From an uncultured Prevotellaceae bacterium (GTDB taxonomy: Bacteria > Bacteroidota > Bacteroidia > Bacteroidales > Bacteroidaceae), in the NCBI GenBank assembly GCA_900314985.1, contig OMXL01000002.1, positions 58,410 through 122,409 of the forward strand: DNA of 64,000 nucleotides. Reading direction: 5' to 3'. The notes under the pieces are model-generated. The model did not search any database, had not been told where the DNA came from, and saw only the letters and a program-made list of their open reading frames with translations. Made by a program: the position numbers and the translations under genes. Below are positions 44,522-52,951 of this stretch, piece by piece (position 1 is the first letter of the stretch; each line of letters begins with the position of its first letter).

Positions 44522-46129
44522 ATGAAGAATATATTCAAATACACATTGCCCACAGCTGCTCTCGCTTTGGCGCTGGGCATGACATCATGCACAAAGGATC
44601 TGGATGTTACTCCGCTGGATCCTAACATGGATACAGAGTTCAGTGCAGAGGGATTGTTCAACAAGTGTTATGCGACGATAGCTATGGCAGGTAATGGTGG
44701 TGCCAATGGCGATTGCGACATCGACGGTATCGATGGTGGTACATCTGGATATATCCGCCAGATGTGGAATGCCAATGAGCTGACTACTGACGAAGCTATC
44801 TGCGGATGGGGCGACGACGGTATCGAACAGTCTTGTTTCAATACCTATGACGAGTCACATCCCATGCTGAACGGCTATTTCGCCCGTCTCACTACTAGTA
44901 TCACCTATTGTAACCAGTATCTAGACGTGGCTTCTGACTATAATGCCACAATGACTGCAGAGGTTCGTTTCCTGCGTGCTCTGCACTACTATCTGCTGAT
45001 GGATGCTTTTGGACGTGTACCATTCACAGAGACTCTTGATAATCCTACCATTCTTAGCCGTCAGGAAATGTACGATTGGCTTATCAATGAGCTTACCGAG
45101 AATGTAGAGCCCAACCTTTCTGAGGCTAAGCCCAAGAAGTCAAGCGATGCTGGCTACGGCCGAGTAGATAAGGCTGCTGCATGGCTGTTACTGTCACGTA
45201 TCTATCTGAATGCAGAGGTTTACACTGGTACAGCCCAGTGGGCCAAGGCTGCTGAATATGCCAAGAAGGTCATGGATTCTCCTTACAAGCTGAACACGAC
45301 AAGTGTCGGCGGTTGGAGTGCTTACCAGATGCTTTTCATGGGCGACAACGGTGAGACAGATGCTGCCTACGAGGCTATCTTCCCCATTCTGCAGGATGGT
45401 CTGAAGACTACCTCTTGGGGTACTTCACTGTTCCTCTCTGCAGGTTCATTCGATAGCGACATGCACGCTAATCCCAATGACGCAGAAGCCATCAATGGTG
45501 TTTCTGCTCAACAGTGGGGTGGCAACCGCACCCGTCCGACCCTGATTCAGAAGTTCTTCCCCAACCTAGATGCTCCTCAGGTGCCAGCATATAACATGAC
45601 TATTGCTGCTGGTGACGACCGTGCTATCTTCGATGGTGTTGGACGCGAAATCAACAACTTGGATCGTGCTACCTTTAAGAATGGTTATGCAGTGGCTAAG
45701 TTCGTCAACTTCAAGACTGACGGTTCTGCAGGCCATGACGCTACCTTTATGGATACAGACTTCTTCCTGTTCCGTACCGCTGAGGCTTATCTGACCTATG
45801 CAGAAGCAACAGCCCGTCTGAATGGTGGTACAGCTACTACTGAAGGCATCAATGCTATCAATGCTGTCCGTGGACGCGCTAACGCCGTTCAGCGCTCTGG
45901 ATACTCTCTCAATGACATTCTCGACGAGTGGTCACGTGAGTTCTACTTCGAGGGCCGTCGCCGTGTCGACCTGATTCGCTTCGGCAAGTTTGGTGGCACC
46001 ACCGACTACATCTGGCAGTGGAAGGGTGGCACCTATCAAGGCCGCAACTTCGACGCATTCCGTAACATCTTTGCAATTCCTGCCTCACAGTTGCCCGCTT
46101 ACGACTTCGTGCAGAATGAAGGTTACTAA
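44522..46129 (+). CDS. susD: SusD-family starch-binding lipoprotein
   Basis: 535 residues. Lipobox GMTSC near residue 23. Helical SusD fold with AEVRFLRALHYYLLMDAFGRVPF, VDKAAAWLLLSRIYLNAEVY and the C-terminal WSREFYFEGRRRVDLIRFGKF motif. It starts 18 nt after susC and forms the lid of the SusC transporter, binding helical starch segments at the cell surface. Confidence 0.94.
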   Translation: MKNIFKYTLPTAALALALGMTSCTKDLDVTPLDPNMDTEFSAEGLFNKCYATIAMAGNGGANGDCDIDGIDGGTSGYIRQMWNANELTTDEAICGWGDDGIEQSCFNTYDESHPMLNGYFARLTTSITYCNQYLDVASDYNATMTAEVRFLRALHYYLLMDAFGRVPFTETLDNPTILSRQEMYDWLINELTENVEPNLSEAKPKKSSDAGYGRVDKAAAWLLLSRIYLNAEVYTGTAQWAKAAEYAKKVMDSPYKLNTTSVGGWSAYQMLFMGDNGETDAAYEAIFPILQDGLKTTSWGTSLFLSAGSFDSDMHANPNDAEAINGVSAQQWGGNRTRPTLIQKFFPNLDAPQVPAYNMTIAAGDDRAIFDGVGREINNLDRATFKNGYAVAKFVNFKTDGSAGHDATFMDTDFFLFRTAEAYLTYAEATARLNGGTATTEGINAINAVRGRANAVQRSGYSLNDILDEWSREFYFEGRRRVDLIRFGKFGGTTDYIWQWKGGTYQGRNFDAFRNIFAIPASQLPAYDFVQNEGY

Positions 46130-46166
46130 GATAAGTATTTATTTATAAAGGTAAAATGTAATCGAT

Positions 46167-47390
46167 ATGAAAAAGATATTCAAGTCAACACTAATGCTTC
46201 TGTGCGGTGTATGCTTGTTTGCTGCTTGCTCGGATGACAACGATTCAAATCCAACGTTGACCATTCCTGAGACTTTCCAGCTCAACACACCAGCCTATGC
46301 ACAGGCTAATACTGATCTGGTTTCTTCCACTGAGCTGCCTTTCACCTGGTCACAGCCTAACTATGGCGGTTTCCCTGTAGCAGCACAATACCAGATGGAA
46401 TTCTCACTGAACCAGAGTTTCACCGTATCAGTAGCTGAGGCTGAGGCCGACGAGACTGGCGCTACTGTTGCCGACTATGTCATTCTCGACCAGGTCTACA
46501 ACGGATGTAAAGGTTCCGTAAATGCTGCAGAACTGGCTAAAGGCCTGCAGAAGATTGCGAAGTGGAGTGACCCCAGCAAGGTGCCCGCCACCACTACTAT
46601 CTATGCTCGCTTAGCATCTGACTATGCTAACAAGGTGATTTACTCTAACATTGTTGCTATTAACGTTAAGCCTTACTATGTAGAGCTCTCTGATGCTCCT
46701 ATCGAGCTCTGGTGGCTCATCGGCGGAGATATTGCCGATGGTTCTTGGGGTGGCGACTATGGTAAGTGCGTCTTCCCAATGCAGCCCATCGAAGGTGAGG
46801 AGTATGACAAGAAGACTGGTCAGGGTAAGATTCAGTGGATTGGCTACCTGTCTGGTAACGGCTTCAAGCTCCGTGGCTCTATGGATGATGGCTGGGCTAC
46901 CCAGATTGGACAGGGTGATGCATTCGGTGCATTTGTAAAGAATGACGGTGGTTCAGCCAACATTAGCGTTCCTGCTGCTGGTCTATACAAGATTACATTG
47001 AATACAGCAGACCTGGCTAAGGTTGCTGACGGTGGCGATGCTTCTTCAGCACTCAAAATTGAACCAATGGACGGTGCAGTTACTGTTTATACAGGAATGG
47101 CTATTGCAGGCTCATTCAACGACTGGGGCGATACCGATATGACTCCATGCTCTACAGGCTGGGAGAATCACGACTGGTACATTGTACAGCATTTCGATGC
47201 TGGTGCGGAAGTAAAGGTTAAGCAGGCTGGTTCATGGGAATTCAACAAGGGTGGCAGCTTCGTCAAGGATGGCGATGGAATGTTCGTCTTTGGTGTGAGC
47301 AATGGAGATAACCTCTCTATTGAGGAGACAGGCGACTACCTAATCCTCTTCAATGATATTACTGGATTCATCCGATTCATCAAGCAGTAA
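46167..47390 (+). CDS. susE: SusE-like surface starch-binding lipoprotein
   Basis: 407 residues. Lipobox LFAAC near residue 19. The N-terminal SusE domain (TIPETFQLNTPAYAQANTDLVSSTELPFTWSQPNYGG) precedes two beta-sandwich starch-binding modules (about 165-285 and 290-405; AIAGSFNDWGDTDMTPCSTGWENHDW in the second). SusE tethers malto-oligosaccharides at the surface and aids capture by SusCD. Third gene of the operon. Confidence 0.88.
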   Translation: MKKIFKSTLMLLCGVCLFAACSDDNDSNPTLTIPETFQLNTPAYAQANTDLVSSTELPFTWSQPNYGGFPVAAQYQMEFSLNQSFTVSVAEAEADETGATVADYVILDQVYNGCKGSVNAAELAKGLQKIAKWSDPSKVPATTTIYARLASDYANKVIYSNIVAINVKPYYVELSDAPIELWWLIGGDIADGSWGGDYGKCVFPMQPIEGEEYDKKTGQGKIQWIGYLSGNGFKLRGSMDDGWATQIGQGDAFGAFVKNDGGSANISVPAAGLYKITLNTADLAKVADGGDASSALKIEPMDGAVTVYTGMAIAGSFNDWGDTDMTPCSTGWENHDWYIVQHFDAGAEVKVKQAGSWEFNKGGSFVKDGDGMFVFGVSNGDNLSIEETGDYLILFNDITGFIRFIKQ

Positions 47391-47413
47391 ATTACAACAA
47401 AAAAGTAACAATT

Positions 47414-48874
47414 ATGATGAAAAAGATTTTATTTGGACTGACACTGATGGCCGCCATGGCATCGTGTACAGAAGATTATAAGGACTGGGCATCTCCTATA
47501 AGCAACCCTCAGGAGGACGTTAAAACTGTAGAGATGTCAGTAACTTCAGCCGGTAACATTGATCTGGCTGGCGCTGAGGAAAGCATACAACTGTTTACTC
47601 CATCAGTCGTTGTCAGCGACGAGGCAGAAAACGCCTATACAATTGAGCTTTATGCTGATGCCGAAGGGGCACGCAAAGAGCTTGCAGCAGACAGCGAAGG
47701 TAAGGTGCTCACTGCCGATTTACAGGATGCTGTAGTTAGCCTCTGCGGTGCACGTCCTGTTGCCCGTGCATTGTTCATGGACATCACCTGTCTGACTAAT
47801 ATTGCCGGTCAGAGCATTCAGAACGTCAGCAAGAATGTAGCAATTACCATTACCCCTGAGGCTCCGTTCATCGATCCTGCTGGCTACTATGTAGTGGGTA
47901 ACGTTGACGGATGGACATGTACACGCGTGGATGGCTTCCATATGGTAAACAACGGTGGTGATGTATATGAGAATCCTGTGTTCTCAGTTACAATAGCAGC
48001 TGTTGCTGGAGTTGACCCCTATGAAGTAAAACTTATCCCCGCATCAGCCTTCAAAACAGATGGAACTATCGACAATTGGGATATCGCCCTCTCTGCCCTT
48101 CCTAACGTAGACGAAATTGCCAATAAAGGCAGCTTCTCTTACAACAATGCTGGTGGCAATATTAAGTTTGCTGCTGTCGAAGGTGCTAAGTTCTACACCA
48201 TCAAGGCTGATTTGCTGGAAGGGACCTATGAGGTAACTTCAATTAAATATGAAGAATACATCTATGTCCCAGGCAATGCTCAGAAATTCAACACATCTGC
48301 TCCAGGCATGCCTGAATGGGGATGGACGCCATCACTGGCTCCAGCACTCCGTTCTCCAAATAGTGATGGAAAGTACGAAGGCTTTGCCTATATGGATGGT
48401 GAGTTTAAGTTTACAAAGGCACGAGACTGGGATCATGGCGAGTACAACTACGACAGCTTTACCAGCTATGATGCCATCTTCACTGGCAATGCTGGTAGTG
48501 GTGGAAACATCAACTGTACAGAGGCAGGCTATTACAAGCTCGTTGCTGACATTGCTGCAGGTTCTCTGACAGCTACCAAGTTGACATGGGGTCTCGTTGG
48601 TCCTGCAACTGCAGGTGGTTGGGATGCTCCGAGTTATACAGTGATGACCTACAATATGGCCGATGACTGCTGGGAGATTACTACAAATCTCAATGCTGAT
48701 CAGTTTAAGTTCACCACGAATGGCAGTTGGGACATTAACCTTGGTGGTTCAGTCGATGATCTGTCAGAAGGTGGAGACAACTTAAGCATTGCAGAGGCAG
48801 GTAACTACACCATCAAGCTCTACCCCAGCCGTACAACTTCTGATAAGATGTATTGTACAATTACAAAGAACTAA
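47414..48874 (+). CDS. susF: SusE/SusF-like surface starch-binding lipoprotein
   Basis: 486 residues. Lipobox AMASC near residue 18. The N-terminal domain resembles SusE, then come repeated starch-binding modules with YVVGNVDGWTCTRVDGF, YVPGNAQKFNTSAPGMPEWGW and SFTSYDAIFTGNAGSGG segments. The call SusF rather than a second SusE rests on order and length only. Last gene of the operon; a strong terminator follows. Confidence 0.82.
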   Translation: MMKKILFGLTLMAAMASCTEDYKDWASPISNPQEDVKTVEMSVTSAGNIDLAGAEESIQLFTPSVVVSDEAENAYTIELYADAEGARKELAADSEGKVLTADLQDAVVSLCGARPVARALFMDITCLTNIAGQSIQNVSKNVAITITPEAPFIDPAGYYVVGNVDGWTCTRVDGFHMVNNGGDVYENPVFSVTIAAVAGVDPYEVKLIPASAFKTDGTIDNWDIALSALPNVDEIANKGSFSYNNAGGNIKFAAVEGAKFYTIKADLLEGTYEVTSIKYEEYIYVPGNAQKFNTSAPGMPEWGWTPSLAPALRSPNSDGKYEGFAYMDGEFKFTKARDWDHGEYNYDSFTSYDAIFTGNAGSGGNINCTEAGYYKLVADIAAGSLTATKLTWGLVGPATAGGWDAPSYTVMTYNMADDCWEITTNLNADQFKFTTNGSWDINLGGSVDDLSEGGDNLSIAEAGNYTIKLYPSRTTSDKMYCTITKN

Positions 48875-48914
48875 AAAACACTCCTTTCATCTAACTATAG
48901 AAAACACAACACAC

Positions 48915-48964
48915 AGCGGGCATCGTCATCACAGCATGGCGGTGCCCGCCTTCTGTTTTGCCTC
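48915..48964 (+). terminator. Terminator of the sus operon, copy 1 of a duplicated pair
   Basis: AGCGGGCA / TGCCCGCC stem with a loop of about 20 nt, then TTCTGTTTTGCCTC. The right arm and following bases (GGTGCCCGCCTTCT, TTTTGCCTC) recur at 49502-49543. Confidence 0.85.
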
Positions 48965-49017
48965 ACTAATGCAAGGTTAAAAAAGCAAAAAAACTTTGTT
49001 TTGTGCTCGCTTAATCG

Positions 49018-49025
49018 TATCTTTG
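49018..49025 (+). promoter_or_regulatory. Promoter of the 123-residue gene
   Basis: TATCTTTG with a TTTG element at 48995-48998, 19 bp upstream. The leader is about 22 nt. Confidence 0.75.
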
Positions 49026-49053
49026 CAAGCAGAATAATAAAGAACGTATCTAC

Positions 49054-49425
49054 ATGAAAGTTAAAGAGCCGTTACTCAAATCACATTCCAATGCCATGAT
49101 TCCTCACCTACGCAGCTACATTGTTGAGAAGGTGGAGAAAGAAAAAGACATGGCTGTGCTCCAACAGCTTTATGCTGTTATTACCCCTAAGGCAAATGAG
49201 ACTTTCGCAGAAAAATTCACTCAAGCAAAAGAGCAAACTGAACGCTATTGCACGCCAGAAATAGCTGAGGAGCTTGAGGACGAAGGGTATATGATTGGTA
49301 AACCATACCCATTCAATGATGAAGAGTTTGACCTAGAGCGAGCTATAAAGGAAGACGAACTTGACCAAGTAGCTCCAGACGAATGGGTTGAAAAAATGTT
49401 TCCAGAAATCAATGTTAAGGGTTAA
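49054..49425 (+). CDS. Small acidic cytosolic protein, unknown
   Basis: 123 residues, no signal peptide, helical and increasingly acidic toward the end (EEFDLERAIKEDELDQVAPDEW). I recognise no family. It has its own promoter and lies between two copies of the sus terminator, the same arrangement as the two-gene cassette at 24542-25393, although the proteins are unrelated by eye. An accessory or stress function is possible; nothing in the sequence decides it. Confidence 0.7.
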   Translation: MKVKEPLLKSHSNAMIPHLRSYIVEKVEKEKDMAVLQQLYAVITPKANETFAEKFTQAKEQTERYCTPEIAEELEDEGYMIGKPYPFNDEEFDLERAIKEDELDQVAPDEWVEKMFPEINVKG

Positions 49426-49446
49426 GTGGGGGAAAAGAGCTTTCCG

Positions 49447-49543
49447 TATCTTTGTCAGGCAATGAAAAACAAAACATCCTTCCCAACCCTATAATTTCTA
49501 TAGCGGGCACCCTACTCTACGGTGCCCGCCTTCTTTTTGCCTC
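49447..49543 (+). ncRNA. Candidate short transcript with a 10-codon frame
   Basis: A TATCTTTG box (49447-49454) just after the 123-residue gene is followed within 90 bp by a strong terminator. A 10-codon frame (MKNKTSFPTL) starts at 49462. This could be a small RNA, a leader peptide, or a chance box inside the 3' region of the gene. No clear -33 element. Confidence 0.35.
49502..49540 (+). terminator. Terminator, copy 2 of the duplicated pair
   Basis: AGCGGGCACC / GGTGCCCGCC stem with an 8-10-nt loop, then TTCTTTTTGCCTC. Same orientation as the copy at 48915. Confidence 0.92.
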
Positions 49544-49576
49544 GCGCGCGCATGCGCTGGGCGTTTTTCAAAAAAA

Positions 49577-50048
49577 GCTTTCACCTTTCACAACCCTTGT
49601 GTACAAAGGTGTTGCGGCGATTTGACGTTTCACAAAGCTTTCACATTGCTTTCACACACAGGATAAGGTATGGGCGCGGGGCTGCGTCGCGCGCGAGAGG
49701 AGCTGGTATGGTGATGAGACAGCTTGTCTCATGTATGAGATAAGCTGTCTCGTGGAAAAACGGTGAGCGCTTTTCAGAAAACGGTGAGCATTTGCGGGAA
49801 AATGCTCACCGTTTCATCGCAAGAACAACTGTCTCATCTCCGTATTAGCTTATCCCAGTGACGGCTACAGCTAATACGCGAACGGGAACAGCTATCTCGC
49901 GACTGGGATGAGCTATCCTGTGAACGGCTCAGTGCGTGAGACGTCTGTGAAAGCAATGTGAAACGTCGGGCCCGCCCTTCCGTGCGCAGGAACGCCTGCG
50001 AACCGCCTATTTATGGGCATTCTCGCATAGGTTGTGAAAGGTGAAAGC
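49577..50048. repeat. Composite inverted-repeat element E2
   Basis: Perfect 19-bp terminal inverted repeats GCTTTCACCTTTCACAACC (49577-49595) and their complement (50030-50048), extended outward by A/T tracts. Next to the left end is the core CCTTGTGTACAAAGG..TTGCGGCGAT (49595-49621). Subterminal repeats TTTCACA/CTTTCACATTG (49628-49656) return inverted at 49945-49967. The centre is an array of palindromes about 21 bp apart. No gene is evident. Confidence 0.9.
49701..49914. repeat. Array of about eleven palindromic units at 21-bp spacing within E2
   Basis: AGCT begins at 49701, 49721, 49743, 49847, 49869, 49890 and 49911. Variant centres fill the middle: AGCGCT at 49766, GAGC near 49787, GCTC near 49804, AACT at 49827. 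Between centres, CGCGAACGGGAAC-like spacers recur. The two middle units form a strong hairpin (AAACGGTGAGCATTT / AAATGCTCACCGTTT). Confidence 0.75.
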
Positions 50049-50139
50049 ATTTTTTTGAAAAGCATTTTTTTTCGTCAGCGATGCAAACAAAACATGAATA
50101 TCATTATTTTTAGGTATTGTGCAACTGTTAAGAACTTTT

Positions 50140-50147
50140 TACCTTTG
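50140..50147 (+). promoter_or_regulatory. Promoter box of the porin gene
   Basis: TACCTTTG followed by CACTC, about 38 nt before the ATG at 50186. Confidence 0.7.
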
Positions 50148-50185
50148 CACTCGGAAAATTGACAAGCAAGGTAAAAGGAAAAGAA

Positions 50186-51393
50186 ATGAAAAGTATTATA
50201 TCTGTACTCATCGCCTGCTGTGCTGTGACTGCCAGCGCACAGAGCCGTCTCAGCGTAGGCGGTTATGGCGAAGTGAACTACTCTCGTAACTACTACAGCG
50301 ACCACGTCAGTCGCTACAGTCAACCCGAAGAACACAAGGACGACCCCTCTCACGGCCGTTTCGACATACCCCATGCCGTCATCTACCTGGGCTACGACTT
50401 TGGCAAAGGCTGGACGTTTGGCACCGAGATAGAGTTTGAGCACGGCGGCACGGGCATCGCCTACGAGAAAGAAGACGAAGAAGGCGGCGAGTGGGAACAG
50501 GAGACCGAGAAGGGCGGCGAGGTAGAGCTGGAGCAGTTCTGGCTGCAGAAGACCTTTGCGCCCTGGGCCAACCTGCGTGTAGGACATATCGTGGTACCTG
50601 TAGGTCTGAACAATGCCCACCACGAGCCCACCAACTTCTTTACCGTCTATCGTCCTGAAGGCGAAAACACCATCATGCCCTCTACCTGGCACCAGACGGG
50701 TATCTCCTTCTGGGGCCGCTATGGCAAGTTCCGCTACGAGGCACAGCTGCTGGCTGGTCTCAACGCAGACAACTTCACCAATGTAGGCTGGATTAAGAAG
50801 GGGCACAAGTCGCCCATGGAGTTCGACGTAGCCAACAAGTATGCTACTGCCGTGCGCATCGACAACTACAGCGTGCCTGGCCTGCGCATCGGCTTGAGCG
50901 GCTACTATGGTCACAGCATCGGCAACACCTACCCTGCCGAGAAGGACGGCATCAGCACCAAGTACAAGGGACGCGTAGCCATCGGCAGCATCGACTTCAC
51001 CTACAACGCCCACAACTGGATTGTTCGCGGACAGGCTGACTACGGCTATCTGGGCAGTGCCGAACAGCTGAAATACATGTACAACCGCAAGAACTCTAAG
51101 TCGCCCTTCAAGCACTCGGCCTATACATCTTCTCACAGATAGCCTCGCTGCGCGACGACCATCAGAAGTTCTATGTCTTCGGCCGCTACGAGAGTTACAA
51201 CCCCTATGCCTCTGACACGAAGGATACGCACTACGGCTTTACCAAGGTGCAGCGCATTGCCGCCGGCATCAACTACAAGCCCATCAAGGAGATTGTCGTC
51301 AAGGCAGAGTACAGCCATCGCTTCCTGGACAGCCAGTATAACAACGAGCCGTCCGTCAACATCGGCATTGCGTACGAGGGATTCTTTAAGTAG
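50186..51393 (+). pseudogene. Outer membrane porin-like gene, frameshifted
   Basis: From the ATG at 50186 (MKSIISVLIACCAVTASAQ, a signal peptide) 318 codons run to a TAG at 51140. The family's C-terminal part continues in another frame from about 51115 (LYIFSQIASLRDDHQKFYVFGRYESYNPYAS) to the natural stop at 51391-51393, ending in a membrane strand IGIAYEGFFK. The frame switch near 51110-51118 appears to be a small deletion that also removes some residues. The intact protein would be a beta-barrel (RLSVGGYGEVNYSRNYY, FDIPHAVIYLGYDFGKGWTFGTEIEFEHGG). Its place before imelysin and the di-heme gene suggests an iron-related locus. A base-call error cannot be excluded. Confidence 0.8.
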
Positions 51394-51593
51394 TTAAGAG
51401 TGAACAATAAACAACGAGATATTTTAAAACCACAAATTAAACGAATTAAACGAATTAATTTCTGAATAATTTCTGATAATTTCTGTTTTTAAAAAAACAT
51501 GCAGTGCGCAGCTAAAAATTAGTAAAATTCGTGAAATTCGTGGTTAGAAATAACAGAGTTGAGAGTTAATTAACCACATAAATATTTAGCACA

Positions 51594-52934
51594 ATGAAAA
51601 AGTATTTTGTTCTCCCCGTGGCTGTCCTTCTGGGCGCCCTGAGCCTGTCATCATGCAGCGAAAGCGACGATGACAACAACAACACCACTAACACATTTGA
51701 CATCGTCAAGACCAACCCCATCGTCGACGACGACTCCTATCCTGCAAACACCCTGGAGGCCAACTACAAGGTGAACACCTTTGGCAATACGGCTATGGAC
51801 GCCTGCGAGGAGCTGGGCAAGGAGCTGGGCAAGGCGAACGCTGTCATCGGCAAGGCTAAGCTCAGCGACGTACAGAGCGACTACCTATATAAGGTACTGG
51901 AGAACGTTGTCAGCAACGTCATCGTACCTACCTACACCCAGTTGGCTGACGAGACGGAGGCACTGGAAAAGACCCTCCACGGGCTGACCACAGCCACCAT
52001 CACCCAGCAACAGATCAACAGTGCCTGCGCCGACTTCAAGGAGGCCCGCAAGTACTGGGAGCGCAGCGAGGCATTCCTGGGTGGCGCTGCTTCTGACTTC
52101 GACGTAGACCCCACCATCGACTCATGGCCGCTGAACCGCTCACTGCTGCTGACCTATCTGGCTTCTGGCCGCACCGACTTCAGCGACGAGGAGATTGAGG
52201 ATGCCACCATTCTGGGCTTCCACGCCCTGGAGTTCCTGCTGTTCCGCAACGGACAGCCCCGCAAGGTGGCCGAGTTCCAAGGCAACGACACCTACAAGGG
52301 TTTCGAGAACATCAGCGGCGCATCAGAGCTGGCCTATGCACAGCGCATCTGCACACTGCTGAAGGAGCGCACCTTCCAACTGCAGGTAGCCTGGGAGGGT
52401 GAGACCGCCAAGAACGCCAGTCGTCTGGCCGTTGTCAAAGCCGCTGGCCTGGAGTACCAGACTGAGAAGGGGCTCTCTTTCGGCGACAACCTGAAACTGG
52501 CTGGCAAGGACAGCAAGAGCACCTTCCCCAACCTCACCGACGCTATTGCCCAGCTGTTGTCTGACGACGAGGGTAGCTGCTTCGGCATCTGCAATGAGGT
52601 AGGTACTGCCAAGATTGCCAATCCCTTTGCCAATGGTGACATCGCCTACGTAGAGTCACCCTATAGCTACAACTCTATCACCGACTTTGCCGACAACATC
52701 CGTTCTATCCGTAACGTATGGCTGGGCTCCACCAATGGCAACGCTGCCAGCAAGAGCTTCCACAGTTTCTTTGCCAATGTGAATCAGGCTGCTGTCAATT
52801 CCGCTGTTGAGAATGCATACACATCAGCCATCAACAACATTACAGGCATGCCAGCACCCTTTGTCAAATACTGTAGCATCGTATCTGGCAAGAACTTCGA
52901 CGACCAGAGTAACTGGGAGTCTACCTCTGAGTAA
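51594..52934 (+). CDS. Imelysin-family lipoprotein
   Basis: 446 residues. Lipobox LSSC near residue 18. The helical body carries the imelysin GxHxxE signature as GFHALEF near residue 209, and WPLNRSLLLTYLASG ahead of it. Imelysin (peptidase M75) proteins belong to iron uptake systems and bind metal or iron compounds at the envelope. The 200-bp gap upstream is AT-rich with 9-10-bp repeats (ATTAAACGA, AATTTCTGAT) and no obvious promoter. The di-heme protein follows by 17 nt. Confidence 0.9.
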   Translation: MKKYFVLPVAVLLGALSLSSCSESDDDNNNTTNTFDIVKTNPIVDDDSYPANTLEANYKVNTFGNTAMDACEELGKELGKANAVIGKAKLSDVQSDYLYKVLENVVSNVIVPTYTQLADETEALEKTLHGLTTATITQQQINSACADFKEARKYWERSEAFLGGAASDFDVDPTIDSWPLNRSLLLTYLASGRTDFSDEEIEDATILGFHALEFLLFRNGQPRKVAEFQGNDTYKGFENISGASELAYAQRICTLLKERTFQLQVAWEGETAKNASRLAVVKAAGLEYQTEKGLSFGDNLKLAGKDSKSTFPNLTDAIAQLLSDDEGSCFGICNEVGTAKIANPFANGDIAYVESPYSYNSITDFADNIRSIRNVWLGSTNGNAASKSFHSFFANVNQAAVNSAVENAYTSAINNITGMPAPFVKYCSIVSGKNFDDQSNWESTSE

Positions 52935-52951
52935 TAATTAATTAGAAATAT

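Noticed and set aside
49522-49743. Plus-strand frame of 73 codons starting in the second sus terminator
   Set aside because: It runs through the terminator, the end repeat and the core of E2; composition is that of repeat DNA.
49577-50048. E2 as an ordinary insertion sequence
   Set aside because: It has inverted ends but no transposase frame, and the internal mirror repeats are not an IS feature. A non-autonomous element remains possible.
50075-51136. Minus-strand frame of 353 codons opposite the porin gene
   Set aside because: The plus strand has a promoter, signal peptide and beta-barrel pattern. The minus frame is a low-complexity shadow running into the promoter region.
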